The notes: generated by a model from the sequence alone, not told the origin. 64,000 nucleotides of DNA from Elymus sibiricus (GCA_039707655.1 CM077667.1:61967628-62031627); one strand, 5' to 3'. Counted from the first letter of the stretch, positions 45,440 through 57,689 are shown. Numbers and translations: made by a program.

Positions 45440-47755
45440 TTTCATCACTATTTCATTTAAATCGCAGACCGATATGTTTGCTCAATATCAGTGTTGGCAC
45501 GAATAGGTTGACACAGATAGCCCATTCGGTAGTCCAACCGACTCAGACAACTTTCATGTCTGGAATACACATCCTAGAAGGGGTCATCGTTTTGCATGAA
45601 ACGTTTCACGAAATCCATAAAAGAAACTTGATGGGGTTGTCTTTAAAGTGGATTTTGAGAAGGCGTATGATAAGGTCAAATGGTCGCTCCTTCAACAGGC
45701 CTTGCGTATGAAGGGGTTCAATGAATCCTGAAGGGATCAGGTGGATGCTTTCATTCAGAAAGATAGTGTTGGGGTTAAAGTTAATGACGACATAGGTCAT
45801 TATTTTCAGACACATAAGGGATTGAGACAGGGAGATTCCATGTCTCCCGTGTTGTTCAACATAGTAGTGGATATGTTGGTAGTCCTTATTGGTCAGGCTA
45901 AAGAGAATGGACAAGTAGGAGGTCTTGTCCCACACCTTGTAGAGGGGAGAGTGTCCATACTACAATACGCGGATGACACAATCATCTTCATGGAACACAA
46001 TATCGCAAAAGCTAGGAATATGAAGCTTGTACTTTGCCTATTTGAACAATTGTCTGCACTAAAAATAAATTTTAACAAAAGCGAATTGTTCTGCTTTGGG
46101 AGAGCAAAAGAGGAACAAGATGCTTACAGGCAACTATTCAGATGTGAAATGGGATCATTGCCGTTTGGTTACCTAGGGATTCCCATTCATTATAGACGAT
46201 TGACGAATAAGGAATGAAAATGTATTGAAGATAGAATCGAAAAAAAACTAAGTTGTTGGAAGGGCAAGCTTATGTCTTATGGAGGTCGGCTTGTGTTGAT
46301 AAACTCGGTTTTAACAAACCTGTCGATGTTCCTTCTATATTTCTTTGAAGTACCGGTAGGTGTACGGAAAAGACTAGACTTTTATCGATCTCGTTTCTTC
46401 TGGCAATGTGATGAGACTAAGAAGAAATACAGATTGGCAAGGTGGGATATTATTTATAGACCCAAAGACCAAGGGGGTCTAGGCATTGAGAATTTAGAAG
46501 TGAAGAATAGATGCCTGCTTAGCAAATGGCTGTATAGGTTATCTACTGAGACCGAAGGGATGTGGGTACAAATCTTGAGGAATAAGTACTTACAGTCTAA
46601 GACATTGGCCCAGGTTACTGCTAGACATAATGACTCACCTTTTTGGAAGGGGTTAATGAAGATGAAGATAACCTTCTTCCAGCGGGTGAAGTTTTTAGTC
46701 GGCAATGGTACCACGACCAGATTCTGGGAGGACACGTGGCTTGGGGATACGCCTTTAGCTTTACAATATCCTACCCTATATAATATTGTACAACGTAAGG
46801 AAGATTATGTTGCCACAATATTACAGTCGATACCTCTTAATATCCAATCCAGGCGATCTCTAGTGGGAGAACGCTGGAATTCCTGGCTACACTTAGTCAG
46901 ACGATTGATGGATGTTCAACTCCGTGATCAGTCAGATAATATTCACTCGAAATTAGCTACGAATGGTATTTTTCAGTGAAGTTGATGTACATGGATCTAA
47001 TTAACTCTGGGCCTCTTTCGAGATTATTACATATTTGAAAGATTAAAGTGCCGCTTAGAATTAAAATTTTCATGTGGTTTGTACACAAGGGAGTAGTACT
47101 AACCAAAGATAATTTGATAAAATGAAGATGGGTAGGCAGTTCTAGATGTTGCTATTGTCATCAAATGAAACAATAAGACCCCTCTTTCTCGATTGTCCAC
47201 TAACAACACTATTATGGCGCACTATTCATATAGCCTTCAACATTAATCCTCCAACAAGCATTAATACGTTATTTGGGACGTGGCTCAATGGAGTAGACGT
47301 AACTATAACGAATCATATTCGGATTGGAATATGTGCTTTATTTTGGGCGATCTGGAATACTAGAAACGATATGATTTTTAATGGCAAGAACTTCAACAAT
47401 TTTTTGCAGGTTATCTACAGAGCCACAGCTTGGATCCGTACGTGGTCGTTACTCGCTCATGCGGACTCCAGGGAGCTTCTGGCTATTGGGTGCAACCGGT
47501 GGGAGACGGTCGCACGGGCTATCTTCAGCCGATTTCGATGGTGAGCTAATAATAGGCTAGGTGTATAGGCATCGTAGCCTACTTTTGGTTTCGCCGGATG
47601 TGGCAGTTTTTATTTATTTATGCACTTGTTTTTATACTCAGATCGTGAGCACATTGTGGATTTAAGACTTTGTTCTTGAACTTATTTAATAATATGGCTG
47701 CATGCATCGATTGATGCAGAGGTCGGGGGCTTCGTTCCTCCTTTTCAAAAAAAAA
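45440..47755 (+). mobile_element. LINE, 5'-truncated, with 3' UTR and A-tail
   Basis: RT begins mid-domain near 45463 (RPICLLN), passes through several broken frames, ends its ORF at 47544, and is followed by a 3' UTR (gcatgcatcgattgatgcagaggtcggggg...) and an A9 tail at about 47747-47755. The orientation is opposite to the other LINEs here. Confidence 0.88.
45463..47544 (+). pseudogene. LINE ORF2: reverse transcriptase to C-terminal domain
   Basis: In order: RPICLLN, then VDFEKAYDKVKW (in another frame, about 45650-45690), GLRQGDSMSPVLF, YADDTIIFM (catalytic YADD intact), GYLGIPIHYR, WKGKLMSYGGRLVLINSVL, QGGLGI, FWEDTWLG, and a C-terminal frame (47146-47544) with DCPL...IWNTRNDMIFNG. Stops or shifts occur near 45650, 45729, 46215, 46977 and 47040-47145. 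In the zf-RVT region the cysteines are partly lost. RT from such elements copies its own RNA at a nicked target; this copy is dead. Confidence 0.85.
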
Positions 47756-48811
47756 GTACCCCATGGGTTGTTGCGGGAAATTAGTATAGCATGTTCTAAA
47801 ACTTTATAAGGCGTATTCTTAAAAGACAAATAAGATATGAGAATGAAATTAATTTTACCGATCAAGTGGGATGCCTGCTAGCTTGCACAAACCACAATTT
47901 CAAAATGACAGATCCATATTGTTTAAGTCGCGGAAATTATAGAAAGCTTGTTAACCAATGGAACAATTTCATTCTTCAAAGTACCATCACAAAGTTCCAA
48001 CAATAAGTAGATGTATGGTATATGGATGATAATGCACTTTGTGGACCAGAACTCATTCGCCATGCAAGCACACTTACAACATAGACATCATGGGTGGAAG
48101 CAGAGGGACTAAAACTTGCAGCCATCATTACATTTTCCAAGGCTGCAGCTGCTAGATTGCCCGTAACAGAACCTGAACACTGGGAAATCAGAAAAGCCTT
48201 CTAGTGCATTTTTGTGCCATTGTAAATCCTTTCTTTGTTCAAGTACTCCATAGCAGTTAAGATATAACTTGAGGACGATAGTTTAAATGCTCTGAGTTGT
48301 TACTATGAAATACAATGCCCCTTTAGTCAGGTTATCACTCATGTACATCTGGACATTGTTATTACTAACTAGCAAAGTGGCCCGCTCAATGCGTGGGCTA
48401 GGATTCTACAAAATAGTTTACATAGTTAATATCTCGGCCTTTTATCTTGATTGCATATTATTTGATTTATCTAGACCAAATTTGGTGGCCTCTACAAAAT
48501 GATCCTTTCGCAAACATAATTCCGTCTTAGATATATATGGTTTTCTCATTGATATTTGATCTATGTCTTCACATTAATAATGTACTGATGTGTTATGCAT
48601 AGTGAACTAACTGTATTTTCTTATGATCAAACCCGTCACGCAATTTATGTTTACGTTTCTGTCTTTTCCTGGTCTTTCTAGAGTGGTTATCATTTTAAGA
48701 TTTCTTTTTCTTTAAGCACATAATAAGTAGTTGTTACCGGTTTCATGTAGGCATAGGTAAATTTCCAAAAGAATGAGTAAAAATGACACATTTACTTATG
48801 AATGGTAGATG
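47756..48811. other. Unassigned AT-rich stretch
   Basis: No gene was recognised. At 48366-48405 the segment ctagcaaagtggcccgctcaatgcgtgggc resembles sequence found near transposon ends in grasses, with a weak gcccgc/gcgtgggc pairing, but no matching partner was found. Confidence 0.5.
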
Positions 48812-48946
48812 CAGTGGCGGAGACAGGCCCAGGCAGCCCGGGCCGCTGCCTGGGGCGTGAGAGCAACTCCCTTCGAATACTGTAGCCACAGTGCTACAGT
48901 ATACGAAGGCTGCCTGGGGCGTCCCAAAATCCTGCCGCCGCTACTG
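48812..48946. mobile_element. hAT-type MITE, 135 bp
   Basis: The inverted ends are CAGTGGCGGAGACAGG and (complement of the right end) CAGTAGCGGCGGCAGG, flanked by a perfect 8-bp duplication GGTAGATG at 48804-48811 and 48947-48954. An 8-bp duplication and CAGTGGCGG ends are typical of hAT elements. A central region holds an inverted pair, cttcgaatactgtag/ctacagtatacgaag. No coding capacity. Confidence 0.9.
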
Positions 48947-49271
48947 GGTAGATGTGTGTACCAATATTATCTAAAAGTTATGTATATAGGGAAATATATA
49001 AAACTGTAGATATTCAAATCTAGTAAAGCAATTGTTCCAGCAGCGGTACAATCAGGAACATTGAAGTTGCCAAGTTTGTATGGCTCCATCTGATTGGAAT
49101 TTGTTCTATTAATGTTGCAATGGTTATGCTTAATCCTTAATTGGAGATGTGCGATTTCAAAATAGACATCATACACAACATGAAATCTCTTTTCACTTTC
49201 AGGTCATTAGTTCTCTGTGTTGTCCATCTTCCCTTATCGAACTTCTACATGTCCTGTCGATATGCGTTCAA

Positions 49272-49440
49272 CCGTACCCACCGACTAAACGATGGTGTCT
49301 GTAGCTGCTTCATCAACCCCAAGATGATGTGCCGGCTCAGTTTCTCGAAGGTGCTCGTAGGGATAGGGTGTGCATGCGTTCGTTCATATGGATGAGTGCA
49401 TGCGTGTATATACGAATGTCTGCGTATGTACTATGTTCAA
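49272..49440 (+). mobile_element. Au-type SINE, 3' part only
   Basis: The stretch from catcaaccccaagatgatgtgccggctcag to gcgtatgtactatgttcaaaaaa parallels the 3' half of the SINE at 61873-62178. The tRNA-related head is missing. Confidence 0.7.
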
Positions 49441-50826
49441 AAAACTATTGCAAATACTGAGAGTAGTCCTACTTGCCATCAGAATCATGATAAAATCTTC
49501 ACAAACACGTTTTTCATACTCTTTATATATAGCAGAATAATATTAATTAGATTAGATATTTTTTAATGAACATTTTTAGCAAGCGGCTCGTTATTCTAAG
49601 AAAAGTATATTAGAGTGAGTAAAATGAAACGAACGCGCAAATCTATCATGAAACAAAAAGGTTACGCCACGATTTTCCAAAGTTTTTCTAGCACCAATTT
49701 TTTGCATCTCACTTTTAGTTTTTATAAAAATACTTTTCTCACCTTTTTCACATTTTGGAGGATTATTTATATATCTACTCTGTTTTTCTCTCCAGGGCAC
49801 TGTTTTTCTTTTTCTTTATATAAGGGATCCTCTTACTTTTTTTTGAGCTGTGATTGTTTGCCTGGCAAGCTGTGGCCCATTGTCAAAGTGCAGTGGCCAG
49901 CTAATCCTGCACTGGGGGCCCACTACAAGCCCGGAGCTCGAGGCTTGGTAGGCTGTCGACCTGTCATGCTGGGCCGTCAGATCCGACTACGAACTGTCCC
50001 CTTCCTGCACCTCCCTACCACCGGCCGACGGAGCTCCGACGCGGTGGCGGCGATCTCAAACCTCTCCCGAAACATTCCGTTCGCCTGACTCCAGCGAGAC
50101 AACTTCTTGCCGCCTTCGATCTTCGGCTCCACAAGGTGAATCTTCTTCTCATTCTTCCGGTGATGGCGGCTGGTCGATGATTGACTACTTATGCAATGTG
50201 ACTGCTGCTGGTTTGCGAACTGCTGTGAAATCTTATGTTATCATGCTACCTTCGTTATATCATTCCATGTTCACAAGCAGCAAAGCTAGACTTTGGTTTT
50301 TGAACAATTTAAAATGAGCAGCAATTTGTTGAAACTCGCCAATTTTACCCTGTATATATAATTGCTAACTACACACTAGTGTTAAAAAATGTCCTACATT
50401 ACGGGGCGGAGGGAGTATCACTTCACCACGGGAACGCTAATTGAGTTGAGAATCAAGCACCATATACAATGCACGCATTACTGCGGCATACCAACTTTCC
50501 AAGTCTGAAGCATTTTCAGCATCAACATGACAATTTATCTAGATTTGCAGCGTAGGGTAGCCTGGAGATGAAACAGATGCCTTAGGGGCATCGTTGGAAT
50601 CTGAAGGCTTCATATTAACACCTTCACCCTTTTGCCACAATTCAGACATTGTTACTTTGGCTACAATCCAAAGCAAATTCTGCAGTGAACTCCAAGAGAT
50701 TCTGAGATTGTTACTTTGGCCACAATACAGGTTACATGGATTTGGCTTTGGTTGCACTCCTTTCTCATCTAGTTATTTAAACCCATGATTTTCTACTCCA
50801 TATCTGTGTCCAAGATCTCCAAGAGA
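49441..50826. other. Region with leader-like GC patch and Stowaway end
   Basis: A GC-rich patch at 49860-50140 resembles a 5' UTR with a donor (ccacaag|gtgaat), but no following exon was recognised. At 50400-50418, acggggcggagggagta is a typical right end of a Stowaway MITE; its left end was not found. The 5' flank of the broken germin-like gene lies at 50420-50826. Confidence 0.45.
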
Positions 50827-51216
50827 TGAGGCTCTTCACTGGCCTGTTTTCCTGCGTCCTCCTCCTTGGCCCCTATGCACCAGCAGGCCTATCAGATAGT
50901 CCACCTCTTCAAGATGTGTGCCCTATGGCACCTCAGAGTGAAAGGAATCTGTTCATGAACGGTTACCTCTGCAAGCACCCTAGCACCATACTGGCTTCTG
51001 ATTTCAAGACACTGCTTCTCAACCATGCCGGGAAACTAGACAACGTGGTCCGTTCATCTACAAACATCGTCACCGCCACCGAGTTCCCTGGCCTCAACAC
51101 CCTTGGCATGTCGATGGCACGGACTGACATCGACCCCTACGGCCTTGTGCTTCCCCACTCCCACCCAAAGGGTGTCGGAGATGATGTTTGTCCATGGTGG
51201 TAGCGTGCATTGAAGT
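50827..51216 (+). pseudogene. Germin-like protein, truncated, different clade, no intron
   Basis: From the ATG at 50827 the frame encodes a signal peptide (MRLFTGLFSCVLLLG...), then [34 protein letters not shown] and the start of the metal-binding box, PHSHPK. A base is lost near 51172-51177: the expected SEMMFVHGGSV follows in another frame and then meets a TGA at about 51216. The remaining half of the cupin domain, including the distal histidine, is absent. The conserved intron of copies A and B is lacking, and the sequence is clearly from another germin-like subfamily. It is dead as a germin, but shows that more than one germin lineage lived at this locus. Confidence 0.82.
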
Positions 51217-52695
51217 TTGACGTATATTGGTGGCGTCGTAGATGTATATTGCATTGAAGTTTGATGTTGTGAATATTTAAAGATTCTTTTCGTGAATTCC
51301 TGATAATCAAGTTATTGAACGGTACTGCGGTGGAAGGAGCAGACGATTCCTCCTTTATGATTGTGAGCCCCTGTACGTATAATTTTTCTGTCACTGTATA
51401 TTGTACACCCCTTTTCTCCAAACATACGCTATCGCACTCCTACGAGGACATGAAGCCCACGTTTGTTTGCTTGGTGATGCAAGAGATAATAAGCATTGTA
51501 CAACACATTCATGAATTTTTGTCCAAAAGGACCAGCTGCCGAATGGCATTGCTAGAAAGGACTACCTACGATACAGATTGGCAAAAAAGACCCCCTTGAT
51601 TTTGGCGGCAGGCGCACCAGGTGACGCGTGTCACCTGCCGCCACGGTGCGAGTGGCCGGCACCTGCCGCCATCACCCGAGGCGGCCGGCCGGGATCCCGT
51701 TTCTGGCACTGTTCCGCGACGGAACGGACAGAGGCAGTGGGCCCTGCCGCCACTGCGCGAGGCGGCAGCCCTATGCACCGCACGCGCCGACATCTGCGTC
51801 TGACGGCACTGATTCCGATACGTGACGGTGCTGATTCCGAGGATGCTAGTGCGCATTATTCCGCTGCGTGATTCCCGTCTAAAACTTCGTCTGTTCGCGC
51901 CCTATTTTCCCGCCTTCACGTCCATCTGAGCCTATAAAACCTCTCTTCATCCATCGTCCAGCCATTGATTGCAGATGATGGAGATGAAGATGGAGATGAT
52001 GGTTTTGATGAGCCATTTACAACGAAGCCCAAGAGATCAGGCTCGGATATGAGGTCAAAGATTGGGCAGAAGTCTACTAAAGTTATCGCCGAGGTAAAGC
52101 ACTTGTTTCTGTATGAATATTCTTAATGTCATGGTACACGGTGTCGCCTAAAGACATAGATAAAATCAAACACATTTTATTGTTTTATCACATATTTGGT
52201 GTCCTATAAATAATGGTGGAGAATTGGTAGTATGCTGTTGTTGAAAGTTCTTTAGACTATTTCTTCCTCATTGGAGAAGTTTCCCCAAAGTGTGTAACTG
52301 GACATACATAATATGAACTTTTCTTCTTTTCAAAATGATTCCATTATTCCGTAGGTTGTCTCTAATTAGCAGCACAATTTCTGCTGGAGTATAATTTTTA
52401 CCCGCCTTTTCACGACAGGTGGAACAAGACGAAGACAGGAATAGCAGGCTAAGGATGCGGATGTGATTCACCAAGCACAACGCCTTCAGTAACATGCGTG
52501 GTGTTGATGATCGTGTGGTTTAAACAAATTTGCTTTTGTCTTCTCACGATAATCTATTGAAGTTGTGCAATGGTTAATTTGGCGCGAGCATGGAAACTGG
52601 CATGAGTTGTCCTAACTTAGAACAATATTCAGTCTCTGTGCAAAACCAGGTTCTTGCAAAGCTGCAGCGGATGTACGCTATTAACATTAAGCTTT
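51217..52695. other. Region with GC-rich palindromic patch and promoter-like segment
   Basis: 51600-51790 is GC-rich with repeated ggcggcag/ctgccgcc words, including the hairpin caggtgac-gcgt-gtcacctg at 51617-51636. A TATA-like cctataaaacc lies at about 51932. It is followed by an acidic frame (about 51974-52093, KPKRSGSDMRSKIGQKS) ending at a possible donor gag|gtaaag and perhaps continued at about 52420-52465. No family was recognised. The rest is AT-rich. Confidence 0.45.
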
Positions 52696-53097
52696 CACTA
52701 CTATGGAAAAGCTTATAGGTAGCCGCTTACTAGTAGCGCGCTATATTGACCCGCGCTACTGCTACTTACTAGTAGCGCGCTATATTGACCCACGCTACTA
52801 GTAAATATTACTCGTAGCGCGTAGCTCAAAAAAACACGCTACTGGTAAATATCCCCAATCATGCCTCACGGACAGGTGATAATAGTAGCGAGGGTTTGCT
52901 AAGCCGCGTTAGCAATATTTTTTTTTTGAGGGGTAGCCGCGTTAGCAATAGAATCGTAGTCGTAGCGTGGGCCACGAAATGCGCTACAACTAACCCAGCC
53001 ACCCAGCCCAGCGACACAACCAACCTAGCCTAGCGAACAGCCTCCAACCTCCATCGTCTCTCATTTTCTCCTCTGCCTCCCTCGACCCTCGCCACCC

Positions 53098-53900
53098 TCA
53101 CCAATGCCTGGCGATTCCGGTTACTTCCGGCGGCCCTCGCCGGAGTGCAGCACACCCACGAGCTCTCCTCATGACGGTGCTTCCTTCCCTCCGGCCAGAT
53201 CCGCTCCTAGTGGCCGCAAGCGCTCGTGCGCGACCCCTCCCCGCGGCTAGGGTTTCGGCTGCCTCCAACTCCGGTGCGGTGCGATCTCCTCTTCCCTCGA
53301 TCCATGCCCTCTCGTCTCCCCTTCTTCCTTCTCTCCCAACCCCCCTCACTTATTTCTTCGATTCGGTGCAGCAGCCACCCTCCTCCATGGACGAGGACGA
53401 CCACCATGACACGCACATGGTCGAGCTCGCCGTCGTCTGCTCCGGTGCGGTTCTGGAACAAGGACCTCCGCCTCAACAGATCCCAGCTTAGCTAAGCACC
53501 CCCATCCCCATGGCCGTGTCACTTTCCTCCTCTGCCCCTCTTCTCTGTTCTTCCATGAATCCTCTGGTTGCATTTTGTGGCACAACCAGAGCCACACAAA
53601 GGCGTGAGCATTGTTGTAGGCACCTCACCTAGCTCGCTTCAGATTCTGCGGATGTGCTCGCCTCAAGTAATAATCAATATTTAGTTTTGCAAATAAGTTA
53701 TGTTTAACAAAAAATAGTAGTTCAAAGTCCTTTAAAAATAGCAATTCAGTGTATTTTCTTGATCACATGTTGTAGCTTAACTTACGTTGTGTTGTTACTG
53801 AACTGCAGATAAACTTGTTTGGCTGTAGCTGTACACGATGCCGTTGTACTCTTGCCCGAGCTTCTCTGCCATCAGTGGCCTCTCCGCCCATCGGCCGCCG
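53098..53900 (+). other. GC-rich exon-like region in Pack-CACTA
   Basis: 53000-53520 is GC-rich with coding-like composition, and 53807-53910 has ctgcag at the left and cagag|gtgagt at the right, like an internal exon. No protein family was recognised, and none of the overlapping frames is preferred. Confidence 0.35.
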
Positions 53901-54683
53901 TCCAGAGGTGAGTTCTTCTCAGCTAACAGCATGGAGTCCTTTCAGGGATGCGAATTGGGAAGCTTTGGTGTTATCACCATACAAATTTTGTTCTTCAGAT
54001 ATGCAAAATTATTCATTGTTCATCGGTTGCTTAGGGGGAACATGGTTACCTTGGTGAGTCATATCTAGTGAATTAGGTGTTGAAAATGTTTTCTTATGTA
54101 TGTTTTGGTGGGAAGTCCGATCATTTGCTGCTCAAGATCTGACAAATCGGAGGAGGAATGCGCGAGAAGCAAGTCTATCATCGATGGCAAGGTTGGTCGT
54201 GTATTCCTATTCTTTGAGTTTTCTCTGTTTCAACCATACAATTCATCTAGCATACGGTATCGTCGTTGCAACCTTTCAGTTTGGTAACTTGGAAGTAGTT
54301 TACAGTTACTGTATTGTAAGTGTGTGACCTGAAAGTAAGGTAGCAAATTACTATAGATACTACTTCAAAACCATGTCCTCACTATTTCTGTGTGTCATGT
54401 GTACTACCAACTTAGTGACATTTCATTAATTCCCGCAGTCTACAAAATTCATGCTTGCTACTGTATGTTTGTGCCCCTACCTCGTGATCCTAAGAATAGA
54501 GTGCTTCAGAATTCTACAAATACTTCATGTGTAGTAAAATTCATATCTGCACACCTTGGTAATTTGAACAGGCTTAGAGCCTTGCCATCGGAACAATGAA
54601 TTCAAGGTTTTGCAGGTTCCAACGTGTTGCTAAGGCTGGTTGTGAGTAGAGTCACTGAAAATGTATACTACTTTTTTCTTCAG

Positions 54684-54806
54684 GATATGGATGACTATCT
54701 GAAGGGATGCAGGTTTCTTCCCAAACTTAACAACGAGATACCAGGTGAAAGAAATGCTCCCTACAAGGAAAGGTTGAGAAGCCTGGAGAATTTAGTACTA
54801 ATCATG
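54684..54806 (+). pseudogene. Captured exon of palmitoyl-protein thioesterase
   Basis: A clean exon (cttcag|gatatg...atcatg|gtaaga), 123 bp, encodes DMDDYLKGCRFLPKLNNEIP followed by ERNAPYKERLRSLENLVLIM. This matches the region after the catalytic Ser part of plant palmitoyl-protein thioesterases, lysosomal/vacuolar enzymes that remove fatty acids from cysteines. The catalytic Ser, Asp and His exons are not present. Splice signals at both sides are intact, so the exon was copied from genomic DNA. Confidence 0.75.
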
Positions 54807-55236
54807 GTAAGACTTACAAAGCTTGAAATCTCATTTTGATCCATGCTCAAAGATTACATGGTAGCATATATACTTGAAGTTGGCATGGAATATCAAAATT
54901 CAAAATAGACTTCGCCTATTCCCTGTGTTGAAAAGCAGTGGGATCGATTTTCTGAAGTCCTTGGGTGTCTATTTCCTTTTCCATGCAACAATAAATGTTG
55001 AACAGAATGTTAACTGTCAAATATTTCAAGTGCATATAGCTCAAATGCACAAGTATTAATTTCTTGTATGCACTAGAACAACAAGATAACATGAACACGT
55101 ACAGCTAGGGTATGCATTTAGTAGGTGTCTTTCTGTTTCGAAGATTCATAATAGGCTAAAAGAGACTGATAAATGAAGAAAATAGCCTACTGGATCTGCA
55201 CAAGGACACTAACTAACAAGTTTTCACTTTCCCGAC

Positions 55237-55410
55237 ATGGGTGCAGAGGTGATCGACGCGAACTACTGCGACCCGGTGGGCGTCGTGCTCTTCAACCACT
55301 CGGAGACGGACTTCTCCTTGAAGCCCGACAACTGTGTCACACAGATGATTGTCCAGGTGATTGTGAAGCCGGAGGTCCCCGAGGTGGAGGAACTTGATGC
55401 CACCGTCCGA
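55237..55410 (+). pseudogene. Captured fragment of dUTPase
   Basis: After tgggtgcag|agg the frame reads EVIDANYCDPVGVVLFNHSE, then TDFSLKPDN and TQMIVQVIVKPEVPEVEELDATVR. These are conserved motifs III-IV and the following strand of trimeric dUTP pyrophosphatase (dUTP to dUMP + PPi). The Asp that acts as base in IDxDY is kept, but the GDRIAQ motif is altered to DNCVTQ. The C-terminal Gly-rich arm is replaced by repeats of the preceding stretch. N-terminal motifs are missing. Non-functional. Confidence 0.82.
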
Positions 55411-55486
55411 AGGTCGCCGAGGTGGAGGACCTCGACGCCACCGTCCGGAGGTTGCTGAGGTGAAGGACGTCGACACCATGGTAGAT
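55374..55486 (+). repeat. 39-bp unit, three tandem copies, at dUTPase 3' end
   Basis: gaggtggaggaacttgatgc, gaggtggaggacctcgacgc and gaggtgaaggacgtcgacac start at about 55380, 55419 and 55458, each followed by caccgtccg-type sequence. The EVEDLDATV coding segment has been triplicated, replacing the normal C-terminus. Confidence 0.8.
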
Positions 55487-55863
55487 ACATCTAGAGAAGT
55501 GGTCTGGTTAGGTTGGTAGTGGAACGCTAGGGAAGGTACCCACCTTTCGGTGATGGTTGTGTGCGTCTGATGTATAAATGGGATCACATGATCACTGCAA
55601 GTGCTAAGATGGTTCTGTGATCTCCTGATCTAACTTTTATTTTTTATTTATTTTTTAATTACTTAGCAGTAGCGTGGGAAAGAATAGCACGCTACTAGTA
55701 CTTGAATAGTAGTAGCATGGGTTGAATGTTTTTTTAGCTGTAGCGCGGGGTAAAAAACGCGCTACAGCTAAAAAATAGCTGTACTGCCGTAGCAGTAGCG
55801 CGGGAGGCCACGCTACTGGTATACAAAAAACCTACGCTACTGGTAGTGTTTTTCCTAGTAGTG

Positions 55864-57029
55864 TTTGTAATGAATTCACAAGAGTAAAATCCATCAGACC
55901 GGTCACTGTGTTGAAATAAGGTTTTTGCTTGCTCTAGTCACTCGACTTGAATGTACCCGCGTTACGACCACAGAACGAAGGGTTTAAGTTGCACCGTTGG
56001 TCACTGAGTGTGTTTCTCTACCGTATCCTACCTGTATGGCATGCGGGTTACCCTGGGCAAGAGGTAAATAAAGAGGAAGCCATATCTCTCTTCTGGACAA
56101 TCGCTCGAAGGGCGATGCCGGCCAGGAGCAAGAGCTAGAAGCCATATTGGAGCACTGGTATTGAACTGGGGAAAGAACTTTGCTTTTCTTTTGTGTCGTG
56201 AAGATAGGATAAGCAGTGTAGTGGGCACACACTTTTTGAAACATTCACCCTCCCTGTTTTTGGAATGCAGCTAACATGCAAAGATTGTGCTAGTTATTGA
56301 GCTACTACATTCAACAGAGAGCAGGTTTTGTAACACCATGGTTTCTTTTCGGCAACATCCATATCTTTATTTCAGGAACTAGTGTTGTAAATACTGCTCT
56401 CTGTTGGAACTTGCTGACTAAATCGGGAATAACGGAACCGAGTACCTGTCACAATACGTGAAGGGTACCACAGGGTAGCCTTGTCGGAATTTGTTCTTTG
56501 ATGAATCCTTTTGTTTAGGCCATCCCTCAATAGTTCCTAGTCTTGTACTATGTATGTTGCATAATAAGTGTGCTTTGTCAAAAATAATAATAATTAAGAT
56601 CTGTCAATTAAGACTTGCAACAAGTCTTGCAAGCTGAAATTCACAACACTAGAGACTTCTTTTTTCCGAAGATCAACATTTCAGACTTGGCTAGACTAAG
56701 ATACACTTACTAACATATATACACATTGCGGACCATAATGCTGCGAAAACTAACTTGTGCATTACTTGCACAACATGGAATTCCCAGGCTTATGTGTTGA
56801 AAATTTCAAATACATGTTACGACGTTAAAAACTTGGCTGGACCAAATCACACGGTAAGTTCTTTTAGATAAGCCAAAATTGTGAAAACATGGAAATATAC
56901 ATACCCAGTTAAGGTGGGGTATGATTGCATCATGGTGTATAAATATAAAAACAATGACCATATTGACATAATTAAACAAGCTCAATGACAAATGCTCTCG
57001 AAACAGGCTTTCGCCCCCCTTTATAAATA
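55864..57029. other. Unassigned stretch
   Basis: AT-rich with scattered short frames, e.g. 56045-56138 VNKEEAISLFWTIARRA. No family, repeat or RNA recognised. Confidence 0.5.
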
Positions 57030-57689
57030 CAGAAAAGTATGTTTTTGGTCCCTCAAGTTCCTTAAAAGTATAGACTTGGTCCCTCAAGATTTTTTTATAT
57101 ACATTTGTTCCTCTAAGTTTCAAAACCGGATAAGTTTGGTCCAAAACCAGATTTTGAGTATGTTGACCGGGTTTGACCACGTTTGACCTGGTTTGACCAT
57201 GTTGACCAGGTTTGGCCGATGAATACTAAATTCAAAAAATAGTGAACAAAATTTAAAAAAATTAATATTTTGTGACAACCAACATGCTTGGGGGCGCTAG
57301 GTGCGTGTAAATTTTTGTGGTTAAATAACATCCGTGGAGCTCTAGAAAAATTAAATGTTTTTCTTTATGTGTGCCAATTTTTATTTTTTTGCCACGAGCT
57401 CCTGGAACATCGAAACACCACGCATTTTTTCTCGCACCTAGCGCACAAAAGCATCTCGTTTGCCACAAAATTCTAGATCTTTCTGAATTTGTTTGCTTTT
57501 TTTCGAATTTACTGTTCATCGGTCAAACATGGTCAATGTTGTCAAACCCGGTCAAACTTGCTGAAAATCTGGTTTTGGACCAAACTTATCCGGTTTTGTG
57601 ACTTGGAGGATCAAATGTATACCAAAAAATCTTAAGGGACCAACTCTATACTTTTGGGGAACTTGAGGGACCAAAAACATATTTTTCTC
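57030..57689. mobile_element. Mutator-type MITE, 660 bp, with long inverted ends
   Basis: The ends are inverted over about 200 bp: tatgtttttggtccctcaag at the left and its complement at the right, continuing through actt(a/g)tccggtttt and gtttgaccggg words. A perfect 9-bp duplication TTATAAATA lies at 57021-57029 and 57690-57698. Long terminal inverted repeats plus a 9-bp duplication are the signature of Mutator-like elements. No ORF of note. Confidence 0.9.

Larger units (their letters stand above)
52696..55863. mobile_element. CACTA transposon carrying gene fragments (Pack-CACTA), 3.17 kb
   Basis: The termini are CACTACTATGGAAAAGC and TTTTTCCTAGTAGTG, with TTT at 52693-52695 and 55864-55866. 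Subterminal repeats agtagcgcg/cgctact occur at 52731-52990 and 55665-55850, the same family as in the element at 10860. No transposase was seen. The interior holds fragments of at least two unrelated host genes in the same direction, with intron-like spacers. Confidence 0.93.

Noticed and set aside
48366..48405. Second Helitron end
   Set aside because: Only a weak gcccgc/gcgtgggc pairing and no CTRR end or partner terminus.
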